Positions 9,062 through 17,447 of a stretch of 57,737 bases of DNA are shown piece by piece. Position 1 is the stretch's first letter, and every line of letters starts with the position of its first letter. Position numbers and translations under genes: made by a program. The notes under the pieces were generated by a model. That model had not been told where the DNA came from. It saw only the letters and a program-made list of their open reading frames with translations, and ran no database searches. Source of the DNA: Thermoplasmata archaeon (lineage in GTDB: Archaea > Thermoplasmatota > Thermoplasmata > Lutacidiplasmatales > UBA184); contig JAKIVS010000012.1 of the NCBI GenBank assembly GCA_022750435.1, positions 1 through 57,737 on the forward strand. Reading direction: 5' to 3'.

Positions 9062-10156
9062 CTACCCGACGCGGCCGGCCCGGACGATGGAGACCCCGTC
9101 GACGTCCACGTCGGCGCCACGGAGCATCGCGTAGAGCTGGAAGGCGAGGTCCGTCTTTCCCCCGAGGAACGAATTGCCGCCGATTCCGAGCAGCGTCATT
9201 CCGGATTCGATCTCCTCGTACTGCGGGATCCCCCGGCCCTTCGGGTTGAGCCCGACACCGAACATCGCAGGGCGGTCTTTGCCGGGCCCTGCGGCGCGGT
9301 ATCGTTCCTCCGCGACCTTCCCGTCGTGGTCGTACGAGAAGCTGACCAGGTGACCTCCCGAGAACTCCCACCGACCGGTCCCGGCCCGGAAGCCGGGTTG
9401 GATGTAGGGGTGGTTGGAGACGATGACCCCCTCGGCGACCTTCTCATCGAGCGCCACGAGCACGGTCCCCGCCGGCGAGTTGGTCAGGAACCCGTACGGC
9501 CGCGCGCGCGCCGCCTTGTCGACAAGCCCCGTCTCGACGCGCGCGTCGTAGCCGGCCAGACCGAGCGACAGGTCGGTGCCGTTCTTGTGTCGAATCCGGA
9601 GTTCGGACCCCGCCTCGAGTCGCGCGGCGACCTTCGTCCCCGCGGCCTGCATGTGCTTCGCGTCGGCGAGGCCGGCCGTGGCGATCTTCTGCCGCCACCG
9701 GGCGCCGTCCAGGCCCAGCACCTTCGCGGCCGGGTCGGTCGCGTACGCCACCGACATCCGGCATCCTCGAAGTCCGTGGCTGCGACCGATCTTGTACCAT
9801 CCTTCGTTGAAGTCGAACGCCGGCGTCCCAACCCGGTCGGGCAGGGCGTCCGCGCGAGGGCGGTCCTCGGGGCCCCAGAAGTAGACGTACACGTCGGCCG
9901 CCTCCAGCGCGGCCCGCTCGGACCGGGACATCCGCCCGACCGATTTTGCCCGTCCTCCGGACACGGCCGACCACCAGGCCCTCTCGTCCTCGTAGATCAC
10001 CATCGGCTCGGCGCCGAGGCGTCGTACCTCCTCGACGAACGCCGGGACGTACGGCAGCCCGTGGGTCCAGCTCTCGATGACGACGGACTCGCCCTTACGG
10101 ACGTTCAAGTTGCGGGCGAGGATCGTGCGAGCCAACTCGGTTTCGAGGCGCGGCAT
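9062..10156 (-). CDS. aminopeptidase, thermophilic metallopeptidase M29-like
   Basis: The protein has 364 residues. Its N-terminus (ELARTILARNLNVRKGESVVIES) and the later RIRHKNGTDLSLGLAGYDAR and C-terminal GIGGNSFLGGKTDLAFQ segments resemble M29 (AmpS/PepS) aminopeptidases or leucyl aminopeptidase-like proteins. The Glu/His metal ligands expected in M29 are only partly recognisable (for example EGVIVSNHPYIQPG and HLVSFSYDHDGK), so the enzyme activity is inferred. It should act in the cytosol in peptide turnover. The ATG at 10156 has a TATA-like ttcaagtacc about 26 nt upstream. It is divergent from the gene at 10263. Confidence 0.65.
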   Translation of the reverse strand: MPRLETELARTILARNLNVRKGESVVIESWTHGLPYVPAFVEEVRRLGAEPMVIYEDERAWWSAVSGGRAKSVGRMSRSERAALEAADVYVYFWGPEDRPRADALPDRVGTPAFDFNEGWYKIGRSHGLRGCRMSVAYATDPAAKVLGLDGARWRQKIATAGLADAKHMQAAGTKVAARLEAGSELRIRHKNGTDLSLGLAGYDARVETGLVDKAARARPYGFLTNSPAGTVLVALDEKVAEGVIVSNHPYIQPGFRAGTGRWEFSGGHLVSFSYDHDGKVAEERYRAAGPGKDRPAMFGVGLNPKGRGIPQYEEIESGMTLLGIGGNSFLGGKTDLAFQLYAMLRGADVDVDGVSIVRAGRVG

Positions 10157-10262
10157 GCCCGTCCGAGCCGCGCACGGTACTTGAAGGTCACCGGACGGGC
10201 CGAGGCGGTCCGGCCCGTTTGCGCACGTTGAAATCACCCTGCCGTCTCCCCGGGCCGGTCGC

Positions 10263-10886
10263 ATGGTCGAGACGGACACCATCATCACCATCCTGAGCGC
10301 CTCGAGCTCGGCGGCAGTCGTCCTGAGCGCGCTGTTCGTGCTGCTCCAGCTTCGCCAGAACGCGAGGCTGCTCTCCGCGACGTTGAACCAGTCGAAGGCG
10401 ACGTTCTCGCTCAACGTCCTCGAGCGCATCACCGACGAATCGTTCCCCCGCCGTCGCGCCCGGATGTTCCTCGTCATCCAGAAGTTCCGCGAGACGGAGT
10501 GGAAGGACGCGTTCGAGTCCCCGGAGGACCTCGAGGTCCGGAACTTTGCCTACCTCTACGAGCTACTCGGCCAGATGGCCCGACAGCAGATCGTGGACCT
10601 CGAGATGGTCCTCGACTCCCTGCAGTATATCGTCGTCCGCGATTGGCAGGTCTTCGAGCCGCACGCCCGGTACATCAGCCAGCGGTACGGCATCGACTTC
10701 CTTGCCTACTCCAACTTCGAGTGGCTCGCCAAGGAGGCTCGGCTGCATTTGGCGCACCGCGGGGAGGAGCAACGATCCGGAGCCTACAACGAGCTCTCGC
10801 ACCGCGAGCAGTCTCAGGGCGCCCCCAGTCGGTGGCCACGCCGAAAGACGTCCCTGCCCCCGCCAAAGACAGGAACCGGTAGCTGA
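10263..10886 (+). CDS. single-span membrane protein, DUF4760-like
   Basis: The protein has 207 residues with an N-terminal membrane helix (IITILSASSSAAVVLSALFVLLQL) and a helical cytoplasmic part (NQSKATFSLNVLERI..., ELLGQMARQQIVDLEMVL). The layout resembles the uncharacterised DUF4760 family. A TATA-like gttgaaatc lies about 32 nt upstream of the ATG. No function can be proposed. Confidence 0.65.
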   Translation: MVETDTIITILSASSSAAVVLSALFVLLQLRQNARLLSATLNQSKATFSLNVLERITDESFPRRRARMFLVIQKFRETEWKDAFESPEDLEVRNFAYLYELLGQMARQQIVDLEMVLDSLQYIVVRDWQVFEPHARYISQRYGIDFLAYSNFEWLAKEARLHLAHRGEEQRSGAYNELSHREQSQGAPSRWPRRKTSLPPPKTGTGS

Positions 10887-11043
10887 CGGGTGACGGAGGG
10901 GCGCCGTCGGCCCCCGTGCGGGGTCCCCGGCCCGACCGCGAATCCCCGCGGCGATTTCGACAATCTCCCGGGTTCGGAGGAGAACCGGTCGTCCGGGGAC
11001 CGAGGGGTTCATCCGCCGCGGGCCCTCCGGAGGGTCGGGGACC

Positions 11044-11496
11044 ATGACGGTCGATTTTGTGCTGGCGAAGGCCCCGGCCTACCGCGTCGCGACGCTTCCG
11101 GCCAAGGGCGGCTGGAGCGAGAACGTCTGTCGCCCGGAGTTTGCAAAGTTGCTGGCCTGGGCCGAGAAGAACGGGCTCCAGACCGGCAAGTGGATCTTCC
11201 GCGGTCTCGACAACGACGGATTCCAGGCCTGCCTCGAGATTCGCGGGACCGCGCGGGCGAGCGGGGCCGTCCGGATCCGCACCCTCCCGGCGAGCGCGGT
11301 CGCGCGGGTGCGCTTCGACCCCGATCTGGTCTCACCCCGCGTCGTGTACCACGGTCTCAACGACTGGCTGCGCTGGCGGAAGAAGGAGAAGGAGATCCGG
11401 GCCGTTCGCTCCACGCGTGAGATCTACGACGGCGACCCGTGGACCGACACGAAGGCGTGGAAGAACACGACCGTCGAGTTCCTCGTGAGCCGCTAG
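11044..11496 (+). CDS. GyrI-like/AraC effector-binding-fold small-molecule-binding protein
   Basis: The 150-residue protein opens with an unbroken strand and turn (FVLAKAPAYRVATLPAKG) followed by a helix (PEFAKLLAWAEKNGL), a strand (GKWIFRGLDNDGF) and a second half ending in the strand WKNTTVEFLVSR. This repeated beta-alpha-beta-beta pattern is typical of GyrI-like/SOUL-type effector-binding domains. There is no DNA-binding domain, so it may bind or hydrolyse a small molecule. The preceding 157 nt contain no other gene that I can support. Confidence 0.55.
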   Translation: MTVDFVLAKAPAYRVATLPAKGGWSENVCRPEFAKLLAWAEKNGLQTGKWIFRGLDNDGFQACLEIRGTARASGAVRIRTLPASAVARVRFDPDLVSPRVVYHGLNDWLRWRKKEKEIRAVRSTREIYDGDPWTDTKAWKNTTVEFLVSR

Positions 11497-11532
11497 TCCC
11501 GACCGGCCCGGGCCGCACCTCACGTTCCGTTC

Positions 11533-12255
11533 GTGTACGACCCCCCACGGTCCGGCCTCTCGCCTCGCCCCGAGCTGAGGAACGAATGGGCCCCGCGCCA
11601 TCGAATCGGCGTGCCCCGACACGGGCCGATCCTGTCCCCGAGGGACCTCGACGTTTCCGACCTCCGTCCCGACGAGGCCCTTCCGGTCGTCTCGGGTGCC
11701 CCCCGAGCGGAGATCGACGGCCGGCTGCCCGGTCTTCGGGACGAGTTGGTCCGAAGCGGGTGGACGGTCTCGCTTGGCGAGCCCGGTTCCGGGGATCCGG
11801 CCCTTCTCGCGGAGACGGACCTTCGACTCGACCTCTCCGCCTTGCGCGACGTCCATCTCCTCCAGGTCGCCTGCGCCGTGGAGTTCGCCGGCGCAATCGC
11901 CGTCGGCTTCCTTTGGCCGTCGATGGGCCATCCGGGCTGGCAGGGCGAAGCGATCACCGGACTGGCGGTGCTCGGGGCCGTCGGCTTGATCGCCCTCCTC
12001 GCCCGCGTCGATTTCGTCAGCACGGTGCTGGTCGTGGAGAGGCGGCCGGAGCGGGGCGTCTCCCCGGGCGGGGAGTCCCACCCTCCGCCGTGGGGACACG
12101 TGTGGGCGAGACGCGTATGGTCGAGGAATTGGGAAGTCCTCGGCGATCGCGGCGGCCGGAAAGTCCTGGAATCGCGTTCGACACCGGCGGCCGTCGCCGT
12201 GGTGCAATCGGCCCGCGCGGCGCTCACGTCGGGGGAGCCGGGCGCCCACGCATGA
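11533..12255 (+). CDS. hypothetical membrane protein with two central helices
   Basis: The protein has 240 residues starting from a GTG. A soluble N-terminal half (SPRDLDVSDLRPDEALPVVSG, DGRLPGLRDELVRSGWTV) is followed by two hydrophobic segments (VEFAGAIAVGFLWPSM and ITGLAVLGAVGLIALLARV) and a polar tail rich in Arg, Trp and Glu. Codon use is GC-rich at third positions like the neighbours, which supports it as a real gene. I do not recognise a family. The 37-nt gap from the gene before suggests co-transcription. Confidence 0.5.
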   Translation: MYDPPRSGLSPRPELRNEWAPRHRIGVPRHGPILSPRDLDVSDLRPDEALPVVSGAPRAEIDGRLPGLRDELVRSGWTVSLGEPGSGDPALLAETDLRLDLSALRDVHLLQVACAVEFAGAIAVGFLWPSMGHPGWQGEAITGLAVLGAVGLIALLARVDFVSTVLVVERRPERGVSPGGESHPPPWGHVWARRVWSRNWEVLGDRGGRKVLESRSTPAAVAVVQSARAALTSGEPGAHA

Positions 12256-12338
12256 CCGGCCTCGGTCGCGGCCCGCGGGAAAGCTTTCGAGGGAACGGCG
12301 GTCGGTCTTAACTCCCGATTTGGAATCCGTCGGCCACC

Positions 12339-12860
12339 ATGCCCGCAAAGCGCACGTCGGCTCCACGCGCCAAGGCTCCCCCCGTTCCGCCGATCCCGAA
12401 GGGATTCCGCACGATGACGCCCTACCTCTGCATCGACGGCGCGGCGAATGCGATGGAGTTCTACAAGCGGGCGTTCGGGGCGACCGAACTCCTGCGTCAG
12501 GCGTTGCCGAACGGCAAGCTGATTCATGGCCGCCTCCAGGTCGGCGACTCGATCGTGATGCTCTCGGATTTCTTCCCGGGCGGCACCGCCGTCGCTCCGT
12601 CGGTGAGCGGGACGACCACGGTGACCTTGCACGTCTACTCGAAGGACGTGGCAACGCTGTGGGCGCGCGCCGTCAAGGCGGGGGCCACGGTGTTGATGCC
12701 CCTCGACACGCAGTTCTGGGGCGAGAAGTATGGGCAACTTCGCGACCCGTTCGGCCACGTGTGGTCGCTCTCCCAGCAGGTGCCGATGAGCGCCGCGGAG
12801 AGGGACCGCAAGCAGAAGGAAGCGATGGCGAGGTTCGCCGCCGGGCCCCACCCGGACTAG
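12339..12860 (+). CDS. PhnB-like VOC family protein
   Basis: This is a 173-residue VOC protein of the PhnB/3-demethylubiquinone-like type. It shows MTPYLCIDGAANAMEFYKRAF, GKLIHGRLQVGDSIVMLSD and the second module with WGEKYGQLRDPFGHVWSL. An Ala/Pro/Lys-rich N-terminal extension of about 25 residues precedes the fold. Metal ligands and substrate are not certain; many members are uncharacterised. The ATG at 12339 has a weak TATA-like tcttaact about 30 nt upstream. Confidence 0.85.
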   Translation: MPAKRTSAPRAKAPPVPPIPKGFRTMTPYLCIDGAANAMEFYKRAFGATELLRQALPNGKLIHGRLQVGDSIVMLSDFFPGGTAVAPSVSGTTTVTLHVYSKDVATLWARAVKAGATVLMPLDTQFWGEKYGQLRDPFGHVWSLSQQVPMSAAERDRKQKEAMARFAAGPHPD

Positions 12861-12869
12861 AAAGCGGGA

Positions 12870-13046
12870 CTACAGTTCGTCGAGCCGAAGGGCGGCGTCC
12901 CGACGGGCCAGCAGGTCGTCCGGCCGCGGGGTCGTGCGGTCGCGCTCCCGCACCAACCGAACGATGGTCTCGTCTGGCGCCTCGCCCGGCCGGGCGACCG
13001 TGTCGAGCCATTCCACCGTGATCTGGGAGAGGTGGGCGGGCTTCAT
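12870..13046 (-). CDS. 58-residue hypothetical protein
   Basis: A short frame from the ATG at 13044-13046 to a TAG at 12870 encodes 58 residues: MKPAHLSQITVEWLD, then APDETIVRLVRERDR, RPDDLLARRDAALRLDEL. It is charged and probably helical, and its size resembles small antitoxin-type or adaptor proteins. A TATA-like cttcaaatccc on the minus strand (13067-13076) lies about 26 nt before the ATG, which supports expression. There is no toxin gene beside it. It lies between a VOC gene and the formate dehydrogenase gene. Function unknown. Confidence 0.5.
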   Translation of the reverse strand: MKPAHLSQITVEWLDTVARPGEAPDETIVRLVRERDRTTPRPDDLLARRDAALRLDEL

Positions 13047-13140
13047 CGCCCGGACAGACCCGTGGGGGGATTTGAAGCCGGCCTACTACGCCGGTTCTGC
13101 GCCGGACTCGCTGCGACCGCCGCAGCGGGCACCGAGCCGA

Positions 13141-14199
13141 CTACGAGGAGCCGTAGGCGTAGCTGTAGCTGGGACTGACGACTTTCCCACCGTCGACGAT
13201 CAGGTAGTCCCGTTCCAGGGACTGGCCCAGCAGGAAGCGTCCCACGCAGTCCTGGACTCCGTCGGCGATCCGCTTCTGGGCCTCCAGCGTCGTCCCGGAG
13301 AGGTGCGGGGTCATCGCGTGGTTCGGCATCGTCCGCCAGGGATGGTCCGCGGCGGCGGGCTGGGGATACCAGACGTCGCCGGCGTACCCGGCGAGGTGGC
13401 CGCTCCGGAGGGTTTCGACCAGAGCGTCCGTATCGACGATACGGCCCCGCGCCGTGTTGACGAGGTAGGACCCGCGCTTCATCATCGCAAGGCGCTTCCG
13501 GTCGAACAAGCGGTCCGTGCCCGGGGTCAACGGGGCATGGATGCTGATCACGTCGCACGCGGCGGTCAGCGCGTCGAGCGAGAGGTACCGGGCCCCGAGG
13601 ACCTGTTCCTCGGCGGTCGTGAGGCGTCGGTTGTCGTAGTAGTGGACCTTCACGTCGAACGGCTTGATGCGCGCGGCGAACCGCTGGCCAATCCGTCCCA
13701 TCCCGACGATCCCGACGGTCTTGTCCTCGAGGTCGTGGGACCGGGCAGCGAGCGCCGCGATGTCCCAGCCGCCGGCGACCACCTGCTGGTACGACGGGAT
13801 GAAATTGCGCACGAGCGCGAGGACCTGCATCACCGCGTGCTCCGCGACGCTGACGACGTTGCTCCCGGTGATTTCGGCGACCGTGATCCGGCGGGTGGCG
13901 GCGGCGGCCAGGTCGAAATGGTCCGAGCCCACACCGGCGGTCAGGAGCAGCTTCAGCTTGGGCGCCTTCTCGATGCGTTCCTTGGTGATGTACGCCGGCC
14001 AGAACGGCGTCGCGATCATCACGTCCGCGTCCACCAACTCCCGGTCCAGGGCGGGGCCAGTGTCGGTCATGGACACGAGGGTGTGCCCCTTCGACTCGAG
14101 CATCGGTCGGAGCCCGAGGGCGTGCTCGGCACAGTTCCAGAGCTCCGGGGTCGTCTTGGCCGCTTCGCCGCCGGGATAGAGGACCGCCACGACCTTCAT
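13141..14199 (-). CDS. fdh: NAD-dependent formate dehydrogenase (D-2-hydroxyacid dehydrogenase family)
   Basis: The 352-residue protein follows the bacterial/plant NAD-formate dehydrogenase sequence closely: LVDADVMIATPFWPAYIT, LTAGVGSDHFDL, VAEITGSNVVSVAEHAVM (with the active-site Asn), a Rossmann GMGRIGQRF, NTARGRIVDTDALVE (catalytic Arg), the GYAGDVWYPQPA Gln, and MTPHLSGTT carrying the catalytic His. Those residues and the DHPWRTMP segment separate FDH from other hydroxyacid dehydrogenases. It should oxidise formate to CO2 with NAD+ in the cytosol. The N-terminus is shorter than in Pseudomonas FDH. The ATG at 14199 has an AT-rich ctaccttttga about 36 nt upstream. Confidence 0.88.
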   Translation of the reverse strand: MKVVAVLYPGGEAAKTTPELWNCAEHALGLRPMLESKGHTLVSMTDTGPALDRELVDADVMIATPFWPAYITKERIEKAPKLKLLLTAGVGSDHFDLAAAATRRITVAEITGSNVVSVAEHAVMQVLALVRNFIPSYQQVVAGGWDIAALAARSHDLEDKTVGIVGMGRIGQRFAARIKPFDVKVHYYDNRRLTTAEEQVLGARYLSLDALTAACDVISIHAPLTPGTDRLFDRKRLAMMKRGSYLVNTARGRIVDTDALVETLRSGHLAGYAGDVWYPQPAAADHPWRTMPNHAMTPHLSGTTLEAQKRIADGVQDCVGRFLLGQSLERDYLIVDGGKVVSPSYSYAYGSS

Positions 14200-14265
14200 C
14201 TTGGCCTCGAGACCCCGAGGCGTGGCGGCTCAAAAGGTAGAAGTTCGGCGCCCAGCCCGGCACCC

Positions 14266-14541
14266 CTAGTCGGTCAGCGGCCGGCAGATGGACTCGAGCT
14301 CGCGCAAGGCGGTCTCGAGCTTCCGGGCCGTGGCCAGGAGGTCCTGGATCGCCACCCGCCCGTCGTCGAACCTCGGCGGGTCGGCGAACCACGCTTCCCG
14401 GAACTGCGCGAGGTCGAGGTCCAGCTGGGCGACGTTCTGCTGGAACTGGGCCGTCGCCGACCGGATCCGGTGGTCCTTCGGCAGCAATCGGGTGAGCTCG
14501 CCCGCCGGGTCGTACGCGAGAAGACCGGTCCGCGGCGGCAT
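14266..14541 (-). CDS. small helical hypothetical protein
   Basis: The protein has 91 residues from the ATG at 14541. It is mostly helix-forming with heptad-like spacing (FQQNVAQLDLDLAQFREAWF, VAIQDLLATARKLETALREL), so a short coiled coil or helical hairpin is likely. There is no recognisable family. It lies just upstream of the formate dehydrogenase gene on the same strand (66-nt gap), so the two may share a transcript. Confidence 0.5.
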   Translation of the reverse strand: MPPRTGLLAYDPAGELTRLLPKDHRIRSATAQFQQNVAQLDLDLAQFREAWFADPPRFDDGRVAIQDLLATARKLETALRELESICRPLTD

Positions 14542-14650
14542 CGCACTCGGACCCGAACTGCACCCAGAAGAACTCTCCGTTGCAGGTGAACGGTGAGGGG
14601 TTTCGGGCCCCGAAGGGGCGGACGCGAGCGCACTTGGAAAGGCGGGCCGC

Positions 14651-15601
14651 TCACCGGCGCGGGCGGACACCAGTACTCGCGAGTCGGTAGGATCGGACGA
14701 GGTTCTCTGCGTAGAACGCAGAGAACTTCCAATCTCGGAACGCGGCGGGAATGCGGGAGCTCCGGAGCTCCGCGACGGAACGACTCGCGCGGACCGCCGA
14801 CCGAGCGGCCCGGTCCAACGAACGCAGGTACGACTCGAGCCGTCGCAGGTCGTCCGGGCCCCCGACCGGTCCGTGGCCCGGAAGGGCGACGTCGACCCCC
14901 AAACCGCGAATTCGGCGGAGCATGTCGGCCCAGTCCGCCGGCACCCCGTCGCCGGCGGAGGGGTGGAGACCCACCGACAACAGGTCGCCCAGGAACACGA
15001 CTCCCTCCTCCGGAAGGTAGGCGAAGACGTCGCTCGGGGAATGCCCGCCCCCGTACGAGATCAGCCGTAGCGTCCGACGGGACCCGTGGATACTGAGCTC
15101 CCGCGAGAACGTAATGTCCGGAGACCGAGGCTCGAACCCGGCAGGGACAGCCAACGTCCCCTCAAACCATCCCCTGTAGAGGGCCCGTTCCGCCGGAGGA
15201 ATCTCCGAATCCGGCGCGTCGACCCCCCGGAGCGCGGCTCCCATCGTGCGTCGGTCCCCGGCCCACTGCCGACGACCCCGCGTGTCGATCAGTCGACGAG
15301 TTCGTTCGGTGGAGATGACCGAGGCCGGGGCGAAGGAGGCGTTCCCCCGGATGTGGTCGCCGTGCCAGTGGCTGTTGACCACGAAGTCGGCGGCACGGCC
15401 GGTGCAATGCCGCGCCGCGAGCGCCAGCTCAGCGCCGGCCATAGGCGTGAGCATCGAATCGAACACGACCGTCCGCCCGCCGAGGTCGATGATCGCCGCA
15501 TTGCACAGGGCATACCCACCATCCTCGGCGATCGCGGACCAAACCCCGGGGCCGATCCGGTGGACACGAAAGTGCTTCCCGGAATGAGGAGTCCGTGCCA
15601 T
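14651..15601 (-). CDS. metallo-beta-lactamase-fold hydrolase
   Basis: The protein has 316 residues and the HxHxDH motif as HWHGDH, then a metal-ligand His in YGGGHSPSDVF, an Asp in FLGDLL and a final His in LPGHGPVGG. This set defines a dinuclear-metal MBL-fold hydrolase, closest in pattern to the beta-lactamase-like or quinoprotein-relay SoxH-type group; the substrate is unknown. There is no clear signal peptide. The ATG at 15601 is preferred over the one 18 nt upstream because a TATA-like cttagtag lies about 28 nt before it. Confidence 0.88.
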   Translation of the reverse strand: MARTPHSGKHFRVHRIGPGVWSAIAEDGGYALCNAAIIDLGGRTVVFDSMLTPMAGAELALAARHCTGRAADFVVNSHWHGDHIRGNASFAPASVISTERTRRLIDTRGRRQWAGDRRTMGAALRGVDAPDSEIPPAERALYRGWFEGTLAVPAGFEPRSPDITFSRELSIHGSRRTLRLISYGGGHSPSDVFAYLPEEGVVFLGDLLSVGLHPSAGDGVPADWADMLRRIRGLGVDVALPGHGPVGGPDDLRRLESYLRSLDRAARSAVRASRSVAELRSSRIPAAFRDWKFSAFYAENLVRSYRLASTGVRPRR

Positions 15602-15729
15602 CGCCCACGGAGACGACACCGCGTCTACTAAGGACCGCCCGGAGACCTTCTTCGCTTCGAGTTAGGGGGAAGCCGGCTCGCTCGGCCCCCCGCGGGGTCC
15701 ACAAAACTCATCCCGGGGCGACCCGGGAA

Positions 15730-15897
15730 CTACGCCTTGCGCGCCTTCAGCCCGTCCTCAATGAGGATGAGGGCTTGCGTCGACAAGGAGCGGCGGTCGC
15801 GCGCCGCGACGGCCCGGAGCCGCCGGAGGACGGCAGGGGGAGCGTAGACGGCGAGGGGGACTCGGCGGGATTCACGCGGTTTCCTCGGGCGCGGCAT
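15730..15897 (-). CDS. ribbon-helix-helix-like DNA-binding protein
   Basis: The 55-residue protein starts MPRPRKPRESRRVPLAVYAP, followed by two helices (PAVLRRLRAVAARD, STQALILIEDGLKAR). A basic N-terminal arm, one beta strand and two helices match the Arc/CopG/MetJ ribbon-helix-helix fold, so a small repressor or antitoxin is likely. GAGGGGAG directly precedes the ATG at 15897. Another ATG lies five codons upstream. No partner toxin is adjacent. Confidence 0.6.
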   Translation of the reverse strand: MPRPRKPRESRRVPLAVYAPPAVLRRLRAVAARDRRSLSTQALILIEDGLKARKA

Positions 15898-15981
15898 CTT
15901 CTCCCCTCTCACTCCTCAGTACCGAGGGACAGCCACCGGGTCGGCGGTGCCGCGACGGATGCGCGGCGCTGCCCTCCGAGC

Positions 15982-15992
15982 GATATATACTT
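15982..15992. promoter_or_regulatory. isolated strong TATA-like element
   Basis: The stretch gatatatactt is the strongest TATA match in the gap 15898-16103. Read on the minus strand it could serve the ribbon-helix-helix gene with a leader of about 60 nt. Read on the plus strand nothing gene-like starts at the expected distance (about 16014, only a 25-codon frame). The rest of this roughly 200-nt gap shows no gene. Confidence 0.4.
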
Positions 15993-16072
15993 GGCGTCGC
16001 CGGGCCGCCCCGACGTGTTGAGCGTCGAGCCAACGCCCTTCCCACGCCCTCCGGCCCGTTCGACAGCCCGGC

Positions 16073-16081
16073 GTTACATAG
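16073..16081 (+). promoter_or_regulatory. TATA-like box of the four-helix membrane protein gene
   Basis: The stretch gttacatag is centred about 27 nt before the ATG at 16104, consistent with a leaderless message. Confidence 0.5.
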
Positions 16082-16103
16082 TCCGGCGCTAGCGAGGCCG
16101 CGT

Positions 16104-16577
16104 ATGGGCGAACCCGCTCCCTCCCCGGGGACGATGAGCGACCGAACGCGACTCCGGTTCGCTCGAATGGCCTGGGGCCTCCTCGGCCTGCTCGTGATCG
16201 AAAACCTGCTTGGGATCTTCGCCACGTTGTACATCACCCTCCCGTCCGGGAACGCGATCCCCGCGATCTTCACCTCGTACCCCGTCCTCGCACTCCACGT
16301 CGCGAACGGGTTCCTGATGCTCGCCGCCGCCCTGTTCCTCACCTATAGAGCGCACTCGATCGGCGCCTTTCCCCTCCGGAACGCCGCCGCCCTCGAGGTG
16401 GTCTTCCTCGCGCTTGCCATTCAGGAGGGGTTCGCCTACGCCGCCACCCAGAACAACGTGTACTCGTTCGGGATGGATTTCGCGTTCCTGATGGCGGTCC
16501 TCGCCGTCGCCCGCATGCTCTTCCTGCTCGGATGGTCCCCCTCACCTCCCACCTCCGGTATGCCCACCGCGGTCTGA
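16104..16577 (+). CDS. four-helix membrane protein
   Basis: This is a 157-residue protein with four hydrophobic segments: AWGLLGLLVIENLLGIFATLYI, LALHVANGFLMLAAALFLTY, AALEVVFLALAIQEGFAYA and DFAFLMAVLAVARMLFLLGW. His64-like (LALHVANG) and other polar residues inside the helices recall small haem- or quinone-associated membrane proteins, but that is only a resemblance. There is no named family. It stands about 40 nt before the PhzF gene, same strand. Confidence 0.65.
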   Translation: MGEPAPSPGTMSDRTRLRFARMAWGLLGLLVIENLLGIFATLYITLPSGNAIPAIFTSYPVLALHVANGFLMLAAALFLTYRAHSIGAFPLRNAAALEVVFLALAIQEGFAYAATQNNVYSFGMDFAFLMAVLAVARMLFLLGWSPSPPTSGMPTAV

Positions 16578-16617
16578 GCGCGGTCGCACGGCGAGGGTCC
16601 GCACGGACGAACGACCG

Positions 16618-17418
16618 ATGGCGAACGTTCCCCTCGTTCTGGTCGACGCATTCTCCCGACGGCCGTTCCACGGGAACGGCGCCGCCGTTTGCATTCTCCC
16701 ACGACCGGCGCCGGTCGCGTGGATGCAGCATCTCGCCGAGGAGATGCGGCAGGCCGAGACCGCCTTCGTCGTGCTGCGCCGCGGGACCATCGGACTCCGA
16801 TGGTTCACCCCGGTCGCCGAGGTCGCGCTGTGTGGCCACGCCACCCTCGCGAGCGCGCATGTCCTCTGGGAGGGCGGATATCGTCCCCCCGAGGAACTCC
16901 TCCGGTTCACCACCCAGAGCGGCGTCCTGACCGCCCGTCGCCTCGGTGCGCAGATCGAGCTCGACTTCCCGGTCGACCCGGTTCGGGAGGTGCGGGCGCC
17001 GAAGGGCCTCATGACCGCACTCGGCACCCAGGCCGTCTTCGTCGGACGCGGTCGCTTCGATTGCCTCGTCGAGGTCGAGACCGAGGCGCAGGTTCGGGAC
17101 CTCGCGCCGGACGTTTCGGCCCTCGCCGCGTTCGACGTGCGCGGCGTCATCGTGACGGCACGATCCAGCCGCCGCGGGTCCGAGTATGTCTGCCGGTTCT
17201 TCGCCCCGTCCCTCGGGATCCCGGAAGACCCGGCGACCGGTTCGATCGCGGCCACGCTCGGCCCCTTCTGGGCCGAACGCCTGGGACGGGCGACGGTGCG
17301 CGCTCGGCAGCTCTCGTCCCGGGGGGCCGAGATGACCGTTGAAGTGCGGGGTGCCAGGGTGGGGATCGCCGGATCCGCCGTGACCGTCTTCCGAACCGAG
17401 ATTCCGTTCGGCGGATAG
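16618..17418 (+). CDS. PhzF-family isomerase/epimerase
   Basis: The protein has 266 residues and both halves of the PhzF fold: VDAFSRRPFHGNGAAVC at the start, AETAFVV with the conserved Glu, WFTPVAEVALCGHATLASAH, and in the second half EYVCRFFAPSLGIPEDPATGSIAATLGPF with the GD/EDPATGSA-type motif. Family members are isomerases of the diaminopimelate-epimerase fold; the substrate here is not known, and phenazine synthesis is not implied. It follows the small membrane protein gene closely. Confidence 0.9.
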   Translation: MANVPLVLVDAFSRRPFHGNGAAVCILPRPAPVAWMQHLAEEMRQAETAFVVLRRGTIGLRWFTPVAEVALCGHATLASAHVLWEGGYRPPEELLRFTTQSGVLTARRLGAQIELDFPVDPVREVRAPKGLMTALGTQAVFVGRGRFDCLVEVETEAQVRDLAPDVSALAAFDVRGVIVTARSSRRGSEYVCRFFAPSLGIPEDPATGSIAATLGPFWAERLGRATVRARQLSSRGAEMTVEVRGARVGIAGSAVTVFRTEIPFGG

Positions 17419-17447
17419 ACGTCGCGACTCCGGCCTCCCGCGCCCGA

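Noticed and set aside
11332-12851. Very long minus-strand open frames opposite the GyrI-like, membrane and VOC genes
   Set aside because: They are Arg/Pro-rich with no domain pattern and lie opposite genes with clear folds and good codon bias; typical GC-rich antisense shadows.
15730-15897. Toxin-antitoxin pair with the ribbon-helix-helix protein
   Set aside because: No adjacent toxin-like gene (PIN, RelE, MazF) was found; the FCF1-type PIN gene is 20 kb away in another operon.
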